Origin: Chitinophagaceae bacterium
GTDB taxonomy: Bacteria; Bacteroidota; Bacteroidia; Chitinophagales; Chitinophagaceae
DNA: 51,305 nucleotides
Assembly (NCBI GenBank): GCA_025449645.1
Contig: JANWIY010000038.1
Span: forward strand, 1-51,305
Direction: 5' to 3'
In this document: positions 42,304 to 50,707 of the stretch, in pieces
How positions within the stretch are numbered: position 1 is the first letter of the stretch
How the letters are laid out: each line of letters opens with the position of its first letter
Made by a program: the position numbers and the translations under genes
The notes under the pieces: generated by a model
Told to the model about the DNA's origin: nothing
The model's database searches: none
Seen by the model: only the letters and a program-made list of their open reading frames with translations

Positions 42304-43578
42304 ATGATCAAACCAGGCCCTTCTTCTTTCATGAGAATGAATTTGACCATATTATTTTCTATGGTTCTACTGGGAGAAGTCAGTGCGCAAAATAATAATT
42401 CGCCTTATTCTATTAACGGAATCGGAGATCTTGAGGATGGCTTTTTGAACCGCACCACCGGTCTTTCATCCACTGGAATTGCTTACCGGAATAACAGGTA
42501 CATCATCATGAACAACCCTGCATCACTCAGTGCGCTGGACAACCAGTTTTTTGCTGGTGAAATCGGCGTGACCGGGGATTACATTAACTATTCCGGAAAC
42601 CCCGTAAGCGCAGCCTACAGTTCATCCGGTGATATCACTTTTAAGAGGTTTACTTTCGGCACCAAGCTGTTTAAGCATTGGGGTAGTGCAATCGGGCTCA
42701 CTCCTTTCAGTTCAGAAAATTACGAATTCAGCAATATGCAACCATTGGGATACGGTGGAAACGCTATTCCTTCCTATAACGAAGGATTCGGTGGTATCAA
42801 CAAAGTTTACTGGTCCAACGCCTACGAATTTTTTCACCACTTATCCATCGGCATCACGTCTTCCTATCTTTTCGGATCCATCAATTCGAAGAACATCCTG
42901 CAGGGTCCTACAGGAAGCGCCATTTATCTTTCAAAGAACGACAATACCTTTTACAGTAATTTCTATTTTGATTACGGCCTCCAGTATTATACGACGCTGA
43001 ACAAGCATTGGGATATTTCTATCGGCCTTGTGTATGCGAATCAGGGCACACTCAATACGGATCACGAGATAACCGTACTCAATATTGACTCCGTTGCGAT
43101 CCGCACAAAAGAGGATGTCGGCACATTTACCATTCCTCCGGAATACGGTGCCGGAATATCGGTAACCCATAACAAGAAATATACTTTTCTTGCTGATTAC
43201 CGTTATCAGAACTGGAGTGCGCTTCATTCCAATACCAGCAATTTCTCTTACCAGAACAGTCAGCGCGGTTCTGTCGGATTCGAGATTTCAAAAAAGAAAA
43301 CAGCTTTCAACCAGTTGTTTGAAACCAGCTTTCTGCAGGCGGGATTGTATTATAGTAAATCCTATCTCGTGGTTAATGGAAAATCAATCGACGACATCGG
43401 GGTAACCATTGGCTTCGGCGTGAATTCCAACCGGAGCCCGCTGAGTTGTAATGTCATACTTCAATACGGCATCAAGGGAACCACAGAAAATAATCTGATC
43501 CAGGAAAGGTACATTGGAGCCAGCTTTATATTCTCTTACAGGGATTTTTGGTATACGAGAGGGAGGAAGTTTGATTGA
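42304..43578 (+). CDS. Outer-membrane beta-barrel protein (FadL/PorV-like), unknown ligand
   Basis: With the ATG at 42304 it has 424 residues and a signal peptide (NLTILFSMVLLGEVSAQ). The mature part starts NNNSPYSINGIGDLEDGF and then has TGIAYRNNRYIIMNNPASLS, the 'NPA.L' signature seen in FadL/PorV/PorQ-type outer-membrane proteins, and many alternating strands ending SFIFSYRDFWYTRGRKFD. An ATG at 42286 overlaps the DUF4270 stop and is the alternative start. The partner lipoprotein directly upstream suggests an outer-membrane complex. Confidence 0.8.
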   Translation: MIKPGPSSFMRMNLTILFSMVLLGEVSAQNNNSPYSINGIGDLEDGFLNRTTGLSSTGIAYRNNRYIIMNNPASLSALDNQFFAGEIGVTGDYINYSGNPVSAAYSSSGDITFKRFTFGTKLFKHWGSAIGLTPFSSENYEFSNMQPLGYGGNAIPSYNEGFGGINKVYWSNAYEFFHHLSIGITSSYLFGSINSKNILQGPTGSAIYLSKNDNTFYSNFYFDYGLQYYTTLNKHWDISIGLVYANQGTLNTDHEITVLNIDSVAIRTKEDVGTFTIPPEYGAGISVTHNKKYTFLADYRYQNWSALHSNTSNFSYQNSQRGSVGFEISKKKTAFNQLFETSFLQAGLYYSKSYLVVNGKSIDDIGVTIGFGVNSNRSPLSCNVILQYGIKGTTENNLIQERYIGASFIFSYRDFWYTRGRKFD

Positions 43579-43604
43579 TGAATTTGATAATTTGAAAATT
43601 CCTC
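43563..43604. terminator. Hairpin across the convergent stops of the barrel and S53 peptidase genes
   Basis: GAGGAAGTTT (43563-43572) pairs with AAAATTCCTC (43595-43604) with one mismatch, around a loop of AATTTGATAATTTGAAAA-type sequence like family B repeats. It covers both stop codons. It lacks a long T run, so termination is uncertain. Confidence 0.4.
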
Positions 43605-45195
43605 AAAGCACCCCTACCACACTCCCCAAAGGTACCCCGAGGCCGGTGCACGCATCCCAGCCTACCGTTGCGGAATATCCTCCATCTTTCGCCGTGATAT
43701 TATTTCCCTGGGTAATGTCTTTAAATACGTTTGACTTGGTAGCGTAAATTTTCGGATGGATATAGCCGGCATTCCTGTTTAGTTTTTGATTGGCCAGTGC
43801 AATCAATCCTGCGATCAGTGGCGCAACTGCGCTGGTTCCTCCGATAACCGACCATTGTCCGTCCACCAGTACATTATATCCAGAAGCAGAATCGGCATTA
43901 GCGGCAATGTCCGGAACACCGCGCCCCTTGCGGCTTTTTGAATTCACCGAAGGCGGTAGCTTAATCGCCTTTTGGTAATCAGGAACAGGAAATGCATCAC
44001 TGATTCCGCCTCCGGTTGCCCATCCGTCCTGGTCATTCCATACGGTCTCGCTGACTTTCAGCAATTTCGTCCCTCCACAGGCAAGCGCATATGAACTTGA
44101 CGCAGGGAAATCAACATGTGCCTTTCCATCGGTTTGACCGTCGGAAGATCCATTGTCACCGGCTGCAACAGTAATGGTAATACCCAGCGATGCAGCAGAC
44201 ATGAATGCCTCGTTGAAATTGGTTATTGCCTGTTGGGTCCATTGATTTTCTGCGGAGCCCCAACTTATAGAAATCACCGCTGGTTTGTTTTCTTCGTCAT
44301 GAATTGCCGTGCTGATGGCATCCAGAAAGCCCTTATCTGTGTTCGGTGCAAAATAAACTACGATTTTTGCCCCGGGTGCTACTGCTCCCGCTACCTCAAT
44401 ATCCAGTGCAACTTCCCCGTCAGCAGAATCCGGAGTGGATGGTGCGTTATGTGCTCCATCTACCGATTGAGCGCTGATCTGAGGAAGGGCCAGGCCAAGT
44501 TTCTTAAAATAGGCCTGCATATCGGAATTCCGGAAACCACCGCCAAGTTCAATCAGCCCAATACACTGGCCTGCACCAGTTACGCCGGTGGGATATTTAT
44601 ATGCTCTGGCTACGGCATCGGCATTGTAAGAAACTGATGCAGCTTCGGGTTGGATAAAATGACCTTCACCATGCAGCATTCTGAACATGGGTCTGGCCTG
44701 CGGACGATTATCCAGTCCGAATACACCCATGACAATGTCCCTGAGTGATTCCGGAATTCGGATGCTTCCGCTTCTTCCGCGAAAACTGACCCCGGATTCC
44801 CCAATGAAATTGGCGAGATAGACTCCGAAAGCCTGACTGAACTGCTGAACGGTTCCTTTTAAAACAACGGTTCTTCTCGGGAGGGAGACTCCGGACACGG
44901 TAAGGTCGTGGTACTGTGCAAATTCCCTGACGAGCTGAACATCCTCCGGGGACGCACTGAAACGGCGATTGTATTGTTCACGGCTGACTGCTTTTTGTTT
45001 TCCGGTGCCGATCCCTTTTACGCTATTTCTAATAGCAGTTTTTCTCCTGAGCACGACGGAAACTTCAATAACTTCATTGAGCAGGGTGCCACCCGTGTTT
45101 TTTCCCGGCGGAATCTTTTTTGCACTTCCTGACAATTCAATCCTGGGCTCAAATTTTTCTGAGCGCTGATCTGAACTTTTTTTGGATGAAGGCAT
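43603..45195 (-). CDS. Kumamolisin-like S53 serine-carboxyl peptidase (sedolisin) with prodomain
   Basis: Acid-type endopeptidase of 530 residues, strongly resembling kumamolisin through the prodomain (VSVVLRRK, SREQYNRRFSASPEDVQLVR) and the catalytic domain (GQCIGLIELGGGF). Active-site residues, numbered from the ATG at 45195, are E261 and D265 in DGEVALDIEVAG, the oxyanion D347 in AAGDNGSSDG and S455 in IGGTSAVAPL. The calcium site is FKDITQGNN with GWDACTGLG. There is no Sec signal peptide with this start, as in kumamolisin itself, so localisation is unclear. Its start is 28 bases from the divergent amidotransferase start. Confidence 0.94.
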   Translation of the reverse strand: MPSSKKSSDQRSEKFEPRIELSGSAKKIPPGKNTGGTLLNEVIEVSVVLRRKTAIRNSVKGIGTGKQKAVSREQYNRRFSASPEDVQLVREFAQYHDLTVSGVSLPRRTVVLKGTVQQFSQAFGVYLANFIGESGVSFRGRSGSIRIPESLRDIVMGVFGLDNRPQARPMFRMLHGEGHFIQPEAASVSYNADAVARAYKYPTGVTGAGQCIGLIELGGGFRNSDMQAYFKKLGLALPQISAQSVDGAHNAPSTPDSADGEVALDIEVAGAVAPGAKIVVYFAPNTDKGFLDAISTAIHDEENKPAVISISWGSAENQWTQQAITNFNEAFMSAASLGITITVAAGDNGSSDGQTDGKAHVDFPASSSYALACGGTKLLKVSETVWNDQDGWATGGGISDAFPVPDYQKAIKLPPSVNSKSRKGRGVPDIAANADSASGYNVLVDGQWSVIGGTSAVAPLIAGLIALANQKLNRNAGYIHPKIYATKSNVFKDITQGNNITAKDGGYSATVGWDACTGLGVPLGSVVGVL

Positions 45196-45223
45196 AACAG
45201 CTGATTTTAGAGTAATTTGCAGC

Positions 45224-46042
45224 ATGGTCAAACCGCTGCGTGTTGCTATTCTCGACCTTTACGAAGGACGCCCCAACGAAGGTATGAGATGCATTTTACA
45301 AATTTTGCAGGAATACAGCACGGCTAATGGTTTACCCGTAGAGTCCAGGATATTTGATGTCAGGATACAGGAAGAATTTCCGGATTTTTCCTATGATATT
45401 TATTTGTCCACCGGTGGCCCCGGAAGTCCGCTGGATAGTGAAGGCCTGAGCTGGGACGATAAATATATGGACTGGCTGCACGGATTGGTAAAGCATAACA
45501 TCGTGTCCAATGAACCCGACAGAAAATATGTTTTGTTCATCTGTCATTCCTTCCAACTCGCATGCCGGTTTTTCAAAACAGGAAAAGTGACCCGCCGCAG
45601 ATCAACCGCTTTCGGTATTTTCCCTATGCATATGAAAGCCGAGGGGAAAAGAGATTCCGTATTCCGCGGGTTGAAAGATCCCTTTTACGCAGTTGACAGC
45701 CGTGACTTCCAGGTGATCGAGGAGGATCGATCAGACATGAAAAAAAAGGGAGCGAGCATCCTGGCCATCGAGAAAGAAAGGCCGCATGTACCCCTGCAGA
45801 GGGCCATCATGGCTATCCGTTTCAACGATTATATGCTGGGGACCCAATTTCATCCCGAGGCGGATCCGCTCGGCATGAGTATGTATTTACAAAGAGAAGA
45901 CAAAAAGAAAACGGTGATAGAAGGTTATGGAGAAGAAAAATGGAAGCGCATGATACAGCACCTGAATGATCCGGATAAAATTCGCAATACCTATTCGAGG
46001 GTAATTCCGAATTTTTTGAATTCAGCCCGGGGCAGAAGCTGA
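45224..46042 (+). CDS. Class I glutamine amidotransferase-like protein
   Basis: Probable glutaminase subunit releasing ammonia from glutamine, 272 residues from the ATG at 45224. The fold is indicated by LRVAILDLYEG, the oxyanion segment LSTGGPGSP (61-69), the nucleophile C107 in VLFICHSFQLACRF and the H210/E212 pair in LGTQFHPEADP. The nucleophile elbow is degenerate: the usual GxCxGxQ reads F-I-C-H-S-F-Q, keeping Cys and Gln but losing both glycines. It is followed after 18 bases by an ATP-grasp-like gene, suggesting an ammonia-to-ligase pair. Substrate unknown. Confidence 0.85.
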   Translation: MVKPLRVAILDLYEGRPNEGMRCILQILQEYSTANGLPVESRIFDVRIQEEFPDFSYDIYLSTGGPGSPLDSEGLSWDDKYMDWLHGLVKHNIVSNEPDRKYVLFICHSFQLACRFFKTGKVTRRRSTAFGIFPMHMKAEGKRDSVFRGLKDPFYAVDSRDFQVIEEDRSDMKKKGASILAIEKERPHVPLQRAIMAIRFNDYMLGTQFHPEADPLGMSMYLQREDKKKTVIEGYGEEKWKRMIQHLNDPDKIRNTYSRVIPNFLNSARGRS

Positions 46043-46060
46043 TGTCTTAAAGAAAAAATC

Positions 46061-47266
46061 ATGATCCCCCACCTCCGAAAATCATTTAATGAAGCCTTCA
46101 CTGCGGATGCGTACGGCGATTTTTTGCAGGATCTCAATTCAAGGCATCCCGGAAGCATTGAGTTTCGGGTAGCCGAAACACCTGTTTTCGTTCCATCTGA
46201 TTTCCGGGACAAGATGATCAGTGCCTGTGAATCCATTGTGGATCTCATCACATCACCTGATTTCAGAAGGCAAAGCGAAAAAGCAATCCCTGCTGGCGAC
46301 TTCGTACCGGGAGAAGAATCTGACTGTTCTTTTATCGCCTTTGATTTTGGTGTTTGTGTGAATGACCGTAATGAACTGGAGCCTCAGCTTATTGAAATGC
46401 AGGGATTCCCGACCCTTTATGCATTCCAGGTATATTATACGGACGTTATTCGAAAACATTTTTCCCTGCCGGCGGATTACACGCCTTTTCTCAGTAGCTA
46501 CACCAGGGAAACCTATCTCAGCGAATTCAGCAAGCTTATCCTGGGAAACGCTGACCCGGAACAGGTAGTGCTGCTGGAAATAAAGCCTCACGAGCAGAAA
46601 ACAAGAATTGATTTCTATTGTACCCGGGATTACCTGGGCATTCAACCTGTTTGCATTACGGAATTAATTCCGGAAGGTGACCAATTGTATTATGTCAATG
46701 AACAGACAAAAAAGAAAACCCGGATCGAACGGATTTATAACCGGGTCATTTTTGACGATCTCCATGCACAGCATGCTTCGCTGGGTCCGCATATTTCGCT
46801 GCAACAAAACTGGAATGTGAAATGGATCCCGCATCCCAACTGGTTCTACCGCATTTCGAAATACACCCTTCCCTTCATAAGGAATCCTTATGTTCCAAAA
46901 ACCTTTTTCCTCAACCAGGTTAAGCAGATCCCGGATGACCTGGAGCACTATGTATTAAAGCCACTTTTTTCTTTTGCGGGCCAGGGCGTAATTATAGATT
47001 TAAAGAAGGAAGACTTTATTTCGATTGCGGATCCGCAGAACTGGATCATTCAGCAAAAAGTTAATTATGGTTCTGTAATTCAGACGCCGCATACGCCGGC
47101 CAAAGCGGAAATCAGGATGATGTACATGTGGCCCGAGGGAGCCGAAAGGCCAAAGGCAGCCATTAACCTTGCAAGACTAAGCAAGGGAAAAATGATCGGC
47201 GTCCGCTATAATAAAGACCAGGAATGGGTTGGAGGAAGCGTTGGTTTATTTTCGGTTAGCACTTAA
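46061..47266 (+). CDS. ATP-grasp-like protein of unknown function, paired with the amidotransferase
   Basis: 401 residues, no signal peptide, soluble. I read it as a divergent ATP-grasp enzyme. YVLKPLFSFAGQGVIIDLK (297-315) looks like the nucleotide-binding lysine and glycine-rich loop. KAEIRMMYMWPEG (348-360) and AINLARLSKGKMIGVRY (367-383) look like the Mg-ATP site strands. PQLIEMQGFPTLYAFQVYY (108-126) resembles the acidic/N-P motif that usually closes the domain, so the order may be permuted. IERIYNRVIFDDL lies in the middle. The family assignment is inference. With the upstream glutaminase it could amidate a carboxylate. Confidence 0.6.
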   Translation: MIPHLRKSFNEAFTADAYGDFLQDLNSRHPGSIEFRVAETPVFVPSDFRDKMISACESIVDLITSPDFRRQSEKAIPAGDFVPGEESDCSFIAFDFGVCVNDRNELEPQLIEMQGFPTLYAFQVYYTDVIRKHFSLPADYTPFLSSYTRETYLSEFSKLILGNADPEQVVLLEIKPHEQKTRIDFYCTRDYLGIQPVCITELIPEGDQLYYVNEQTKKKTRIERIYNRVIFDDLHAQHASLGPHISLQQNWNVKWIPHPNWFYRISKYTLPFIRNPYVPKTFFLNQVKQIPDDLEHYVLKPLFSFAGQGVIIDLKKEDFISIADPQNWIIQQKVNYGSVIQTPHTPAKAEIRMMYMWPEGAERPKAAINLARLSKGKMIGVRYNKDQEWVGGSVGLFSVST

Positions 47267-47273
47267 TTTGAGC

Positions 47274-47291
47274 TCCATCAACCATCAACTT
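47274..47291. repeat. Half-site of palindromic repeat family A at a convergent junction
   Basis: CCATCAACCATCAAC followed by T residues is the right arm of family A without apex or left arm. It spans the end of the 18-bp gap between the ATP-grasp-like gene and sdhB and includes the sdhB stop codon. Confidence 0.5.
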
Positions 47292-48049
47292 TTTTCACTC
47301 AGCCCGGCCCTGATATATTCCGAATTCAGCTTGGCAATATTGGTCATGGAAATTTCTTTAGGACATACAGATTCACAGGCCTGCGTGTTGGTGCAGCTCC
47401 CAAATCCTTCTTTATCCATTTGAGCGATCATTGCATGTGCGCGGGGTTTTCTTTCCGGATTTCCCTGTGGCAGCAATGCGAGATGGGAAACCTTGGCAGA
47501 GACAAAAAGCATGGCAGAACTGTTCTTGCAGGCTGCAACGCATGCTCCGCAGCCGATGCAGGCAGCTGCGGCAAAAGAAGCATCCGCCAGGTTCTTTTCC
47601 ACGGGCAGGGAGTTGGCATCGACTGCGTTACCCGTATTCACGGAAATATATCCACCGGCCTGCATGATCCGGTCAAATGCTGAGCGGTCAACGACAAGGT
47701 CTTTAATCACCGGAAATGCGTTGGCCCGCCAGGGCTCGACAATGATCGTATCTCCGTTTTTATATGCCCGCATATGAAGCTGACACACAGTATTCGCATG
47801 CCATGGTCCATGAGGGCGTCCGTTGATATACATGGAGCACATGCCACAGATACCTTCGCGGCAATCATGGTCGAATGCGATGGGATCCTGGCCCTCGTGT
47901 ATCAAACGCTCATTCAGCACATCCATCATTTCCAGAAAGGACATTTCCGAGGAAATATCCTCTACTTTATAAGTCACGAAGCCTCCCCTGGCTCCGCCGT
48001 TTTGCTGTCTCCACACTTCCAGGGTCAGGTTCATGCTGTAGTGATCCAT
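47285..48049 (-). CDS. sdhB: Succinate dehydrogenase/fumarate reductase iron-sulfur subunit
   Basis: Electron-transfer subunit of complex II, 254 residues. Three cluster-binding regions are visible: the 2Fe-2S set [19 protein letters not shown] plus a later VCQL cysteine, the 4Fe-4S set [13 protein letters not shown], and the 3Fe-4S set [15 protein letters not shown]. The N-terminus [19 protein letters not shown] is normal for the long b558-type enzyme. In this strand order the operon is sdhC-sdhA-(IVS-type gene)-sdhB; the spacer before sdhB contains family B repeats and a broken gene. Confidence 0.97.
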   Translation of the reverse strand: MDHYSMNLTLEVWRQQNGGARGGFVTYKVEDISSEMSFLEMMDVLNERLIHEGQDPIAFDHDCREGICGMCSMYINGRPHGPWHANTVCQLHMRAYKNGDTIIVEPWRANAFPVIKDLVVDRSAFDRIMQAGGYISVNTGNAVDANSLPVEKNLADASFAAAACIGCGACVAACKNSSAMLFVSAKVSHLALLPQGNPERKPRAHAMIAQMDKEGFGSCTNTQACESVCPKEISMTNIAKLNSEYIRAGLSEKS

Positions 48050-48090
48050 GTGTTAATGTGTAAATGTGAAAATATGTAAATGTGTAAATT
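48050..48090. repeat. AT-rich family B repeat upstream of sdhB
   Basis: Units GTGTTAATGTGTAAATGTG, AAAATATGTAAATGTG and TAAATTAATT form a short degenerate tandem array directly before the sdhB start codon. They resemble the repeats at 3465-3508 and 50635-50695. Confidence 0.6.
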
Positions 48091-48100
48091 AATTCCTTTA

Positions 48101-48443
48101 CTAAATCTGTTTTGCTGAGGTGATTATCTTAGCTAAAATTTTAATGATTTCCTCCAAATCATTCATATATTTTTGTTCAAAAATATAACCATTACTTTTT
48201 TCGCATAGTTTCAGCCAATAAAAGCATTCGCCAGCTTCTTTTGCTGCAAGTTTCATTTTATGAATAAAATCCGCCCTGCTTTCTGCGCTTTGGGCTTCAA
48301 ACACATTCGCGCCGATCGAGGTCGAAGATCTTAACAACTGATTAGAAACAACAAATTTTCTCGATTCATTAAGTTTGTCGCAATAAGCAATAATCTGTAA
48401 TGAAAAATTTATTGTTTTTTCAACAATAGTATTGGGTTTTCAT
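48101..48443 (-). pseudogene. Four-helix-bundle protein (23S rRNA intervening-sequence type), frameshifted at codon 2
   Basis: The downstream 78 codons encode LLRSSTSIGANVFEAQSAES, FIHKMKLAAKEAGECFYWL and a final helix EEIIKILAKIITSAKQI, a clear match to the four-helix-bundle (IVP/S23) family. Family members are about 115-120 residues. The missing part is present in the same frame just upstream (NTIVEKTINFSLQIIAYCDK, LNESRKFVVSNQ), but that frame opens with TGA at 48440-48442. The ATG at 48443 is in another frame because of one extra A in ATGAAAACCC. Removing one A would give a complete 114-residue protein starting MKPNTIVEK. It is either a recent pseudogene or an assembly error. It lies between sdhA and sdhB. 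Confidence 0.8.
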
Positions 48444-48627
48444 ATAGTACGAAAAGAAATATCAGGTTTAGTTTGAAATTAACGTCAATAACGAAAAAAA
48501 TTTCAGATTACCCTATTTTCCAATAACTCCGTAAGGCATTCAACCAAATGCCACTATTGTTACTGTCATATACCAAGGAACTTTACTACTCCTCATTAGC
48601 ACACTACCACATGACCACATGACCACA
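48444..48627. other. Intergenic spacer between sdhA and the IVS-type gene
   Basis: AT-rich, no ORF. Ends with a short array of CCACATGA units (see the repeat at 48602-48629). No promoter of the TTG-N19-TAnnTTTG form was found on the minus strand. Confidence 0.4.
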
Positions 48628-48629
48628 TT
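48602..48629. repeat. Short tandem CCACATGA array overlapping the sdhA stop
   Basis: CACTACCACATGA followed by CCACATGACCACATT. On the minus strand it reads as ATGTGG units related to the family B motif AATGTGGAA. It includes two bases of the sdhA stop codon. Confidence 0.5.
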
Positions 48630-50601
48630 ACTTATAGCTCCGTTGCGTCGGCTTTGCAACTTCAAAATCAAGATTTTCTTTATGCAGCTCCCATTGATGC
48701 GGGCCTTTGTATTCCCACGCTGATACAAATGCAAAATGTTCGTCATCACGCCTGGCCTCTCCTTCGGGGGTCTGCATCTCCTCGCGGAAATGGCCGCCGC
48801 AACTTTCATTGCGGTCAAGCGCGTCAATACACATTAATTCACCCAATTCAAGAAAGTCAGCCACGCGGTTTGCCTTGTCGAGTTCAGGATTCATCTCCTG
48901 AATGCCGCCAGGAATTTTCAGGTCCTCATAGAATTCCTTTTTCAACTTTTGTATTTCTCCGATCGCTGCCTTCAACCCGGCAGCATTCCTTGCCATGCCG
49001 CATTTTTCCCACATGATCTTTCCAAGCAGTTTATGAAAATGATCCACACTTTTTGTGCCCCTGATTTTCATTAACTGATCGATGCGGGACGCAACGGCCT
49101 TTTCTGCTTCGGAAAAAGCAGGATGGTCTGTCGGAATTTCCTGGGTCCGGATCTCATCGGCGAGAAAGTTCCCTATCGTGTAAGGAATCACGAAATAACC
49201 ATCTGCCAGTCCCTGCATAAGGGCGGACGCGCCCAGCCTGTTCGCTCCATGATCAGAAAAATTGGCTTCCCCAAGGCAGTAAAGGCCCTTAATACTCGTC
49301 ATCAGTTCATAATCCACCCAGAGCCCGCCCATAGTGTAGTGAATAGCAGGATAAATTCGCATCGGCACCTCGTATGGATTTTCTCCGGTTATCTTCTCAT
49401 ACATGTCGAAGAGGTTTCCGTATTTTTCCTTCACTACCTCCCTGCCTGCATTTTTTATCTGTTCTTCAGAAGGATTTTCCATTCCCTGCTTATGGCACTC
49501 CACGTGGCCAAAACGATGTATGGCATCCGCAAAATCAAGATAAACAGCCTGCTTGGAAGTGCCGACACCATATCCAGCATCGCATCTTTCTTTTGCTGCG
49601 CGACTGGCCACATCCCGAGGGACCAGGTTTCCATATGCCGGATATCTTCTTTCCAGATAATAATCCCTTTCGTTTTCGGGAATCTCGTTGGGTCTGCGCC
49701 CATCATTTTGTTTCTTTGGCACCCAGATGCGTCCATCATTTCGAAGGGATTCAGACATCAGCGTGAGCTTGCTCTGGTAGTCGCCTGAAACCGGAATGCA
49801 GGTGGGATGGATCTGGGTAAAGCATGGATTGGCAAAATAAGCTCCCCGTTTATGCGCTTTCCATATCGCCGTTGCATTGCAGCCCATGGCATTGGTGGAA
49901 AGATAAAATACATTTCCGTAGCCTCCGGAGCAAAGCACCACGGTATGTCCGAAATGTCTTTCCAGTTCTCCAGTCAGGAGGTGGCGCGTGATGATACCGC
50001 GAGCCTTCCCATCAATCACTACGAGTTCCTGCATTTCGTGACGCGCATATACGGTCACGTTACCCAGGGCCACCTGCCTTTCAAGCGCCTGATACGCACC
50101 GATAAGAAGTTGCTGACCGGTTTGTCCGGCAGCATAAAATGTTCTCTGCACCTGCGTACCACCAAAAGAACGGTTGCTGAGCAGCCCTCCGTATTCTCTT
50201 GCAAAAGGAACGCCCTGGGCCACACACTGGTCTATAATGCTTGCACTCACTTCAGCAAGTCGGTGCACATTCGATTCACGGGAGCGGTAGTCGCCTCCCT
50301 TGATTGTGTCGTAGAACAAACGGAATACGCTGTCTCCGTCATTCTGATAATTTTTTGCGGCATTGATTCCACCCTGGGCCGCAATGCTGTGGGCACGGCG
50401 CGGAGAATCCTGGAAACAAAAAGATTTTACCTTATATCCGAGTTCAGCCAGAGATGCAGCTGCTGAAGCGCCGGCTAGTCCGGTCCCGACGACAATAATT
50501 TCCAGCTTGCGTTTATTGGTAGGATTAACGAGTTTAACGTGTCCTTTATATTCATTCCATTTCTGCTCTAGTGGCCCTGAAGGAGATTTTGATTCGAGCA
50601 T
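48628..50601 (-). CDS. sdhA: Succinate dehydrogenase/fumarate reductase flavoprotein subunit
   Basis: Catalytic FAD subunit of complex II, 657 residues from the ATG at 50601 ([20 protein letters not shown]). The FAD dinucleotide fold is [20 protein letters not shown], followed by [17 protein letters not shown] with the histidine that covalently binds [13 protein letters not shown] and [17 protein letters not shown] carry substrate-site and catalytic arginine residues. [19 protein letters not shown] and [20 protein letters not shown] close the domain. The frame is open to 50700 but the extra part is repeat-derived sequence. It is separated from sdhC by a 106-bp gap holding a hairpin repeat. 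Confidence 0.97.
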   Translation of the reverse strand: MLESKSPSGPLEQKWNEYKGHVKLVNPTNKRKLEIIVVGTGLAGASAAASLAELGYKVKSFCFQDSPRRAHSIAAQGGINAAKNYQNDGDSVFRLFYDTIKGGDYRSRESNVHRLAEVSASIIDQCVAQGVPFAREYGGLLSNRSFGGTQVQRTFYAAGQTGQQLLIGAYQALERQVALGNVTVYARHEMQELVVIDGKARGIITRHLLTGELERHFGHTVVLCSGGYGNVFYLSTNAMGCNATAIWKAHKRGAYFANPCFTQIHPTCIPVSGDYQSKLTLMSESLRNDGRIWVPKKQNDGRRPNEIPENERDYYLERRYPAYGNLVPRDVASRAAKERCDAGYGVGTSKQAVYLDFADAIHRFGHVECHKQGMENPSEEQIKNAGREVVKEKYGNLFDMYEKITGENPYEVPMRIYPAIHYTMGGLWVDYELMTSIKGLYCLGEANFSDHGANRLGASALMQGLADGYFVIPYTIGNFLADEIRTQEIPTDHPAFSEAEKAVASRIDQLMKIRGTKSVDHFHKLLGKIMWEKCGMARNAAGLKAAIGEIQKLKKEFYEDLKIPGGIQEMNPELDKANRVADFLELGELMCIDALDRNESCGGHFREEMQTPEGEARRDDEHFAFVSAWEYKGPHQWELHKENLDFEVAKPTQRSYK

Positions 50602-50634
50602 AGCGATTAGAGAGTTTTTAGTTAAGACTAAAGG

Positions 50635-50695
50635 AATGTGGAAATGTGGAAATGAAAGCCAATATACTATTTTCCCATTTCCACATTTCCACATT
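50635..50695. repeat. Family B hairpin between sdhC and sdhA (20-bp perfect arms)
   Basis: Bases 50635-50654 (units AATGTGGAA) and 50676-50695 are perfect 20-base inverted repeats with a 21-base loop. Copies of the unit continue to 50705. In RNA this would form a long AU-rich stem inside the operon, between the sdhC stop and the sdhA start. Confidence 0.8.
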
Positions 50696-50707
50696 TCCAC
50701 ATTTTCC

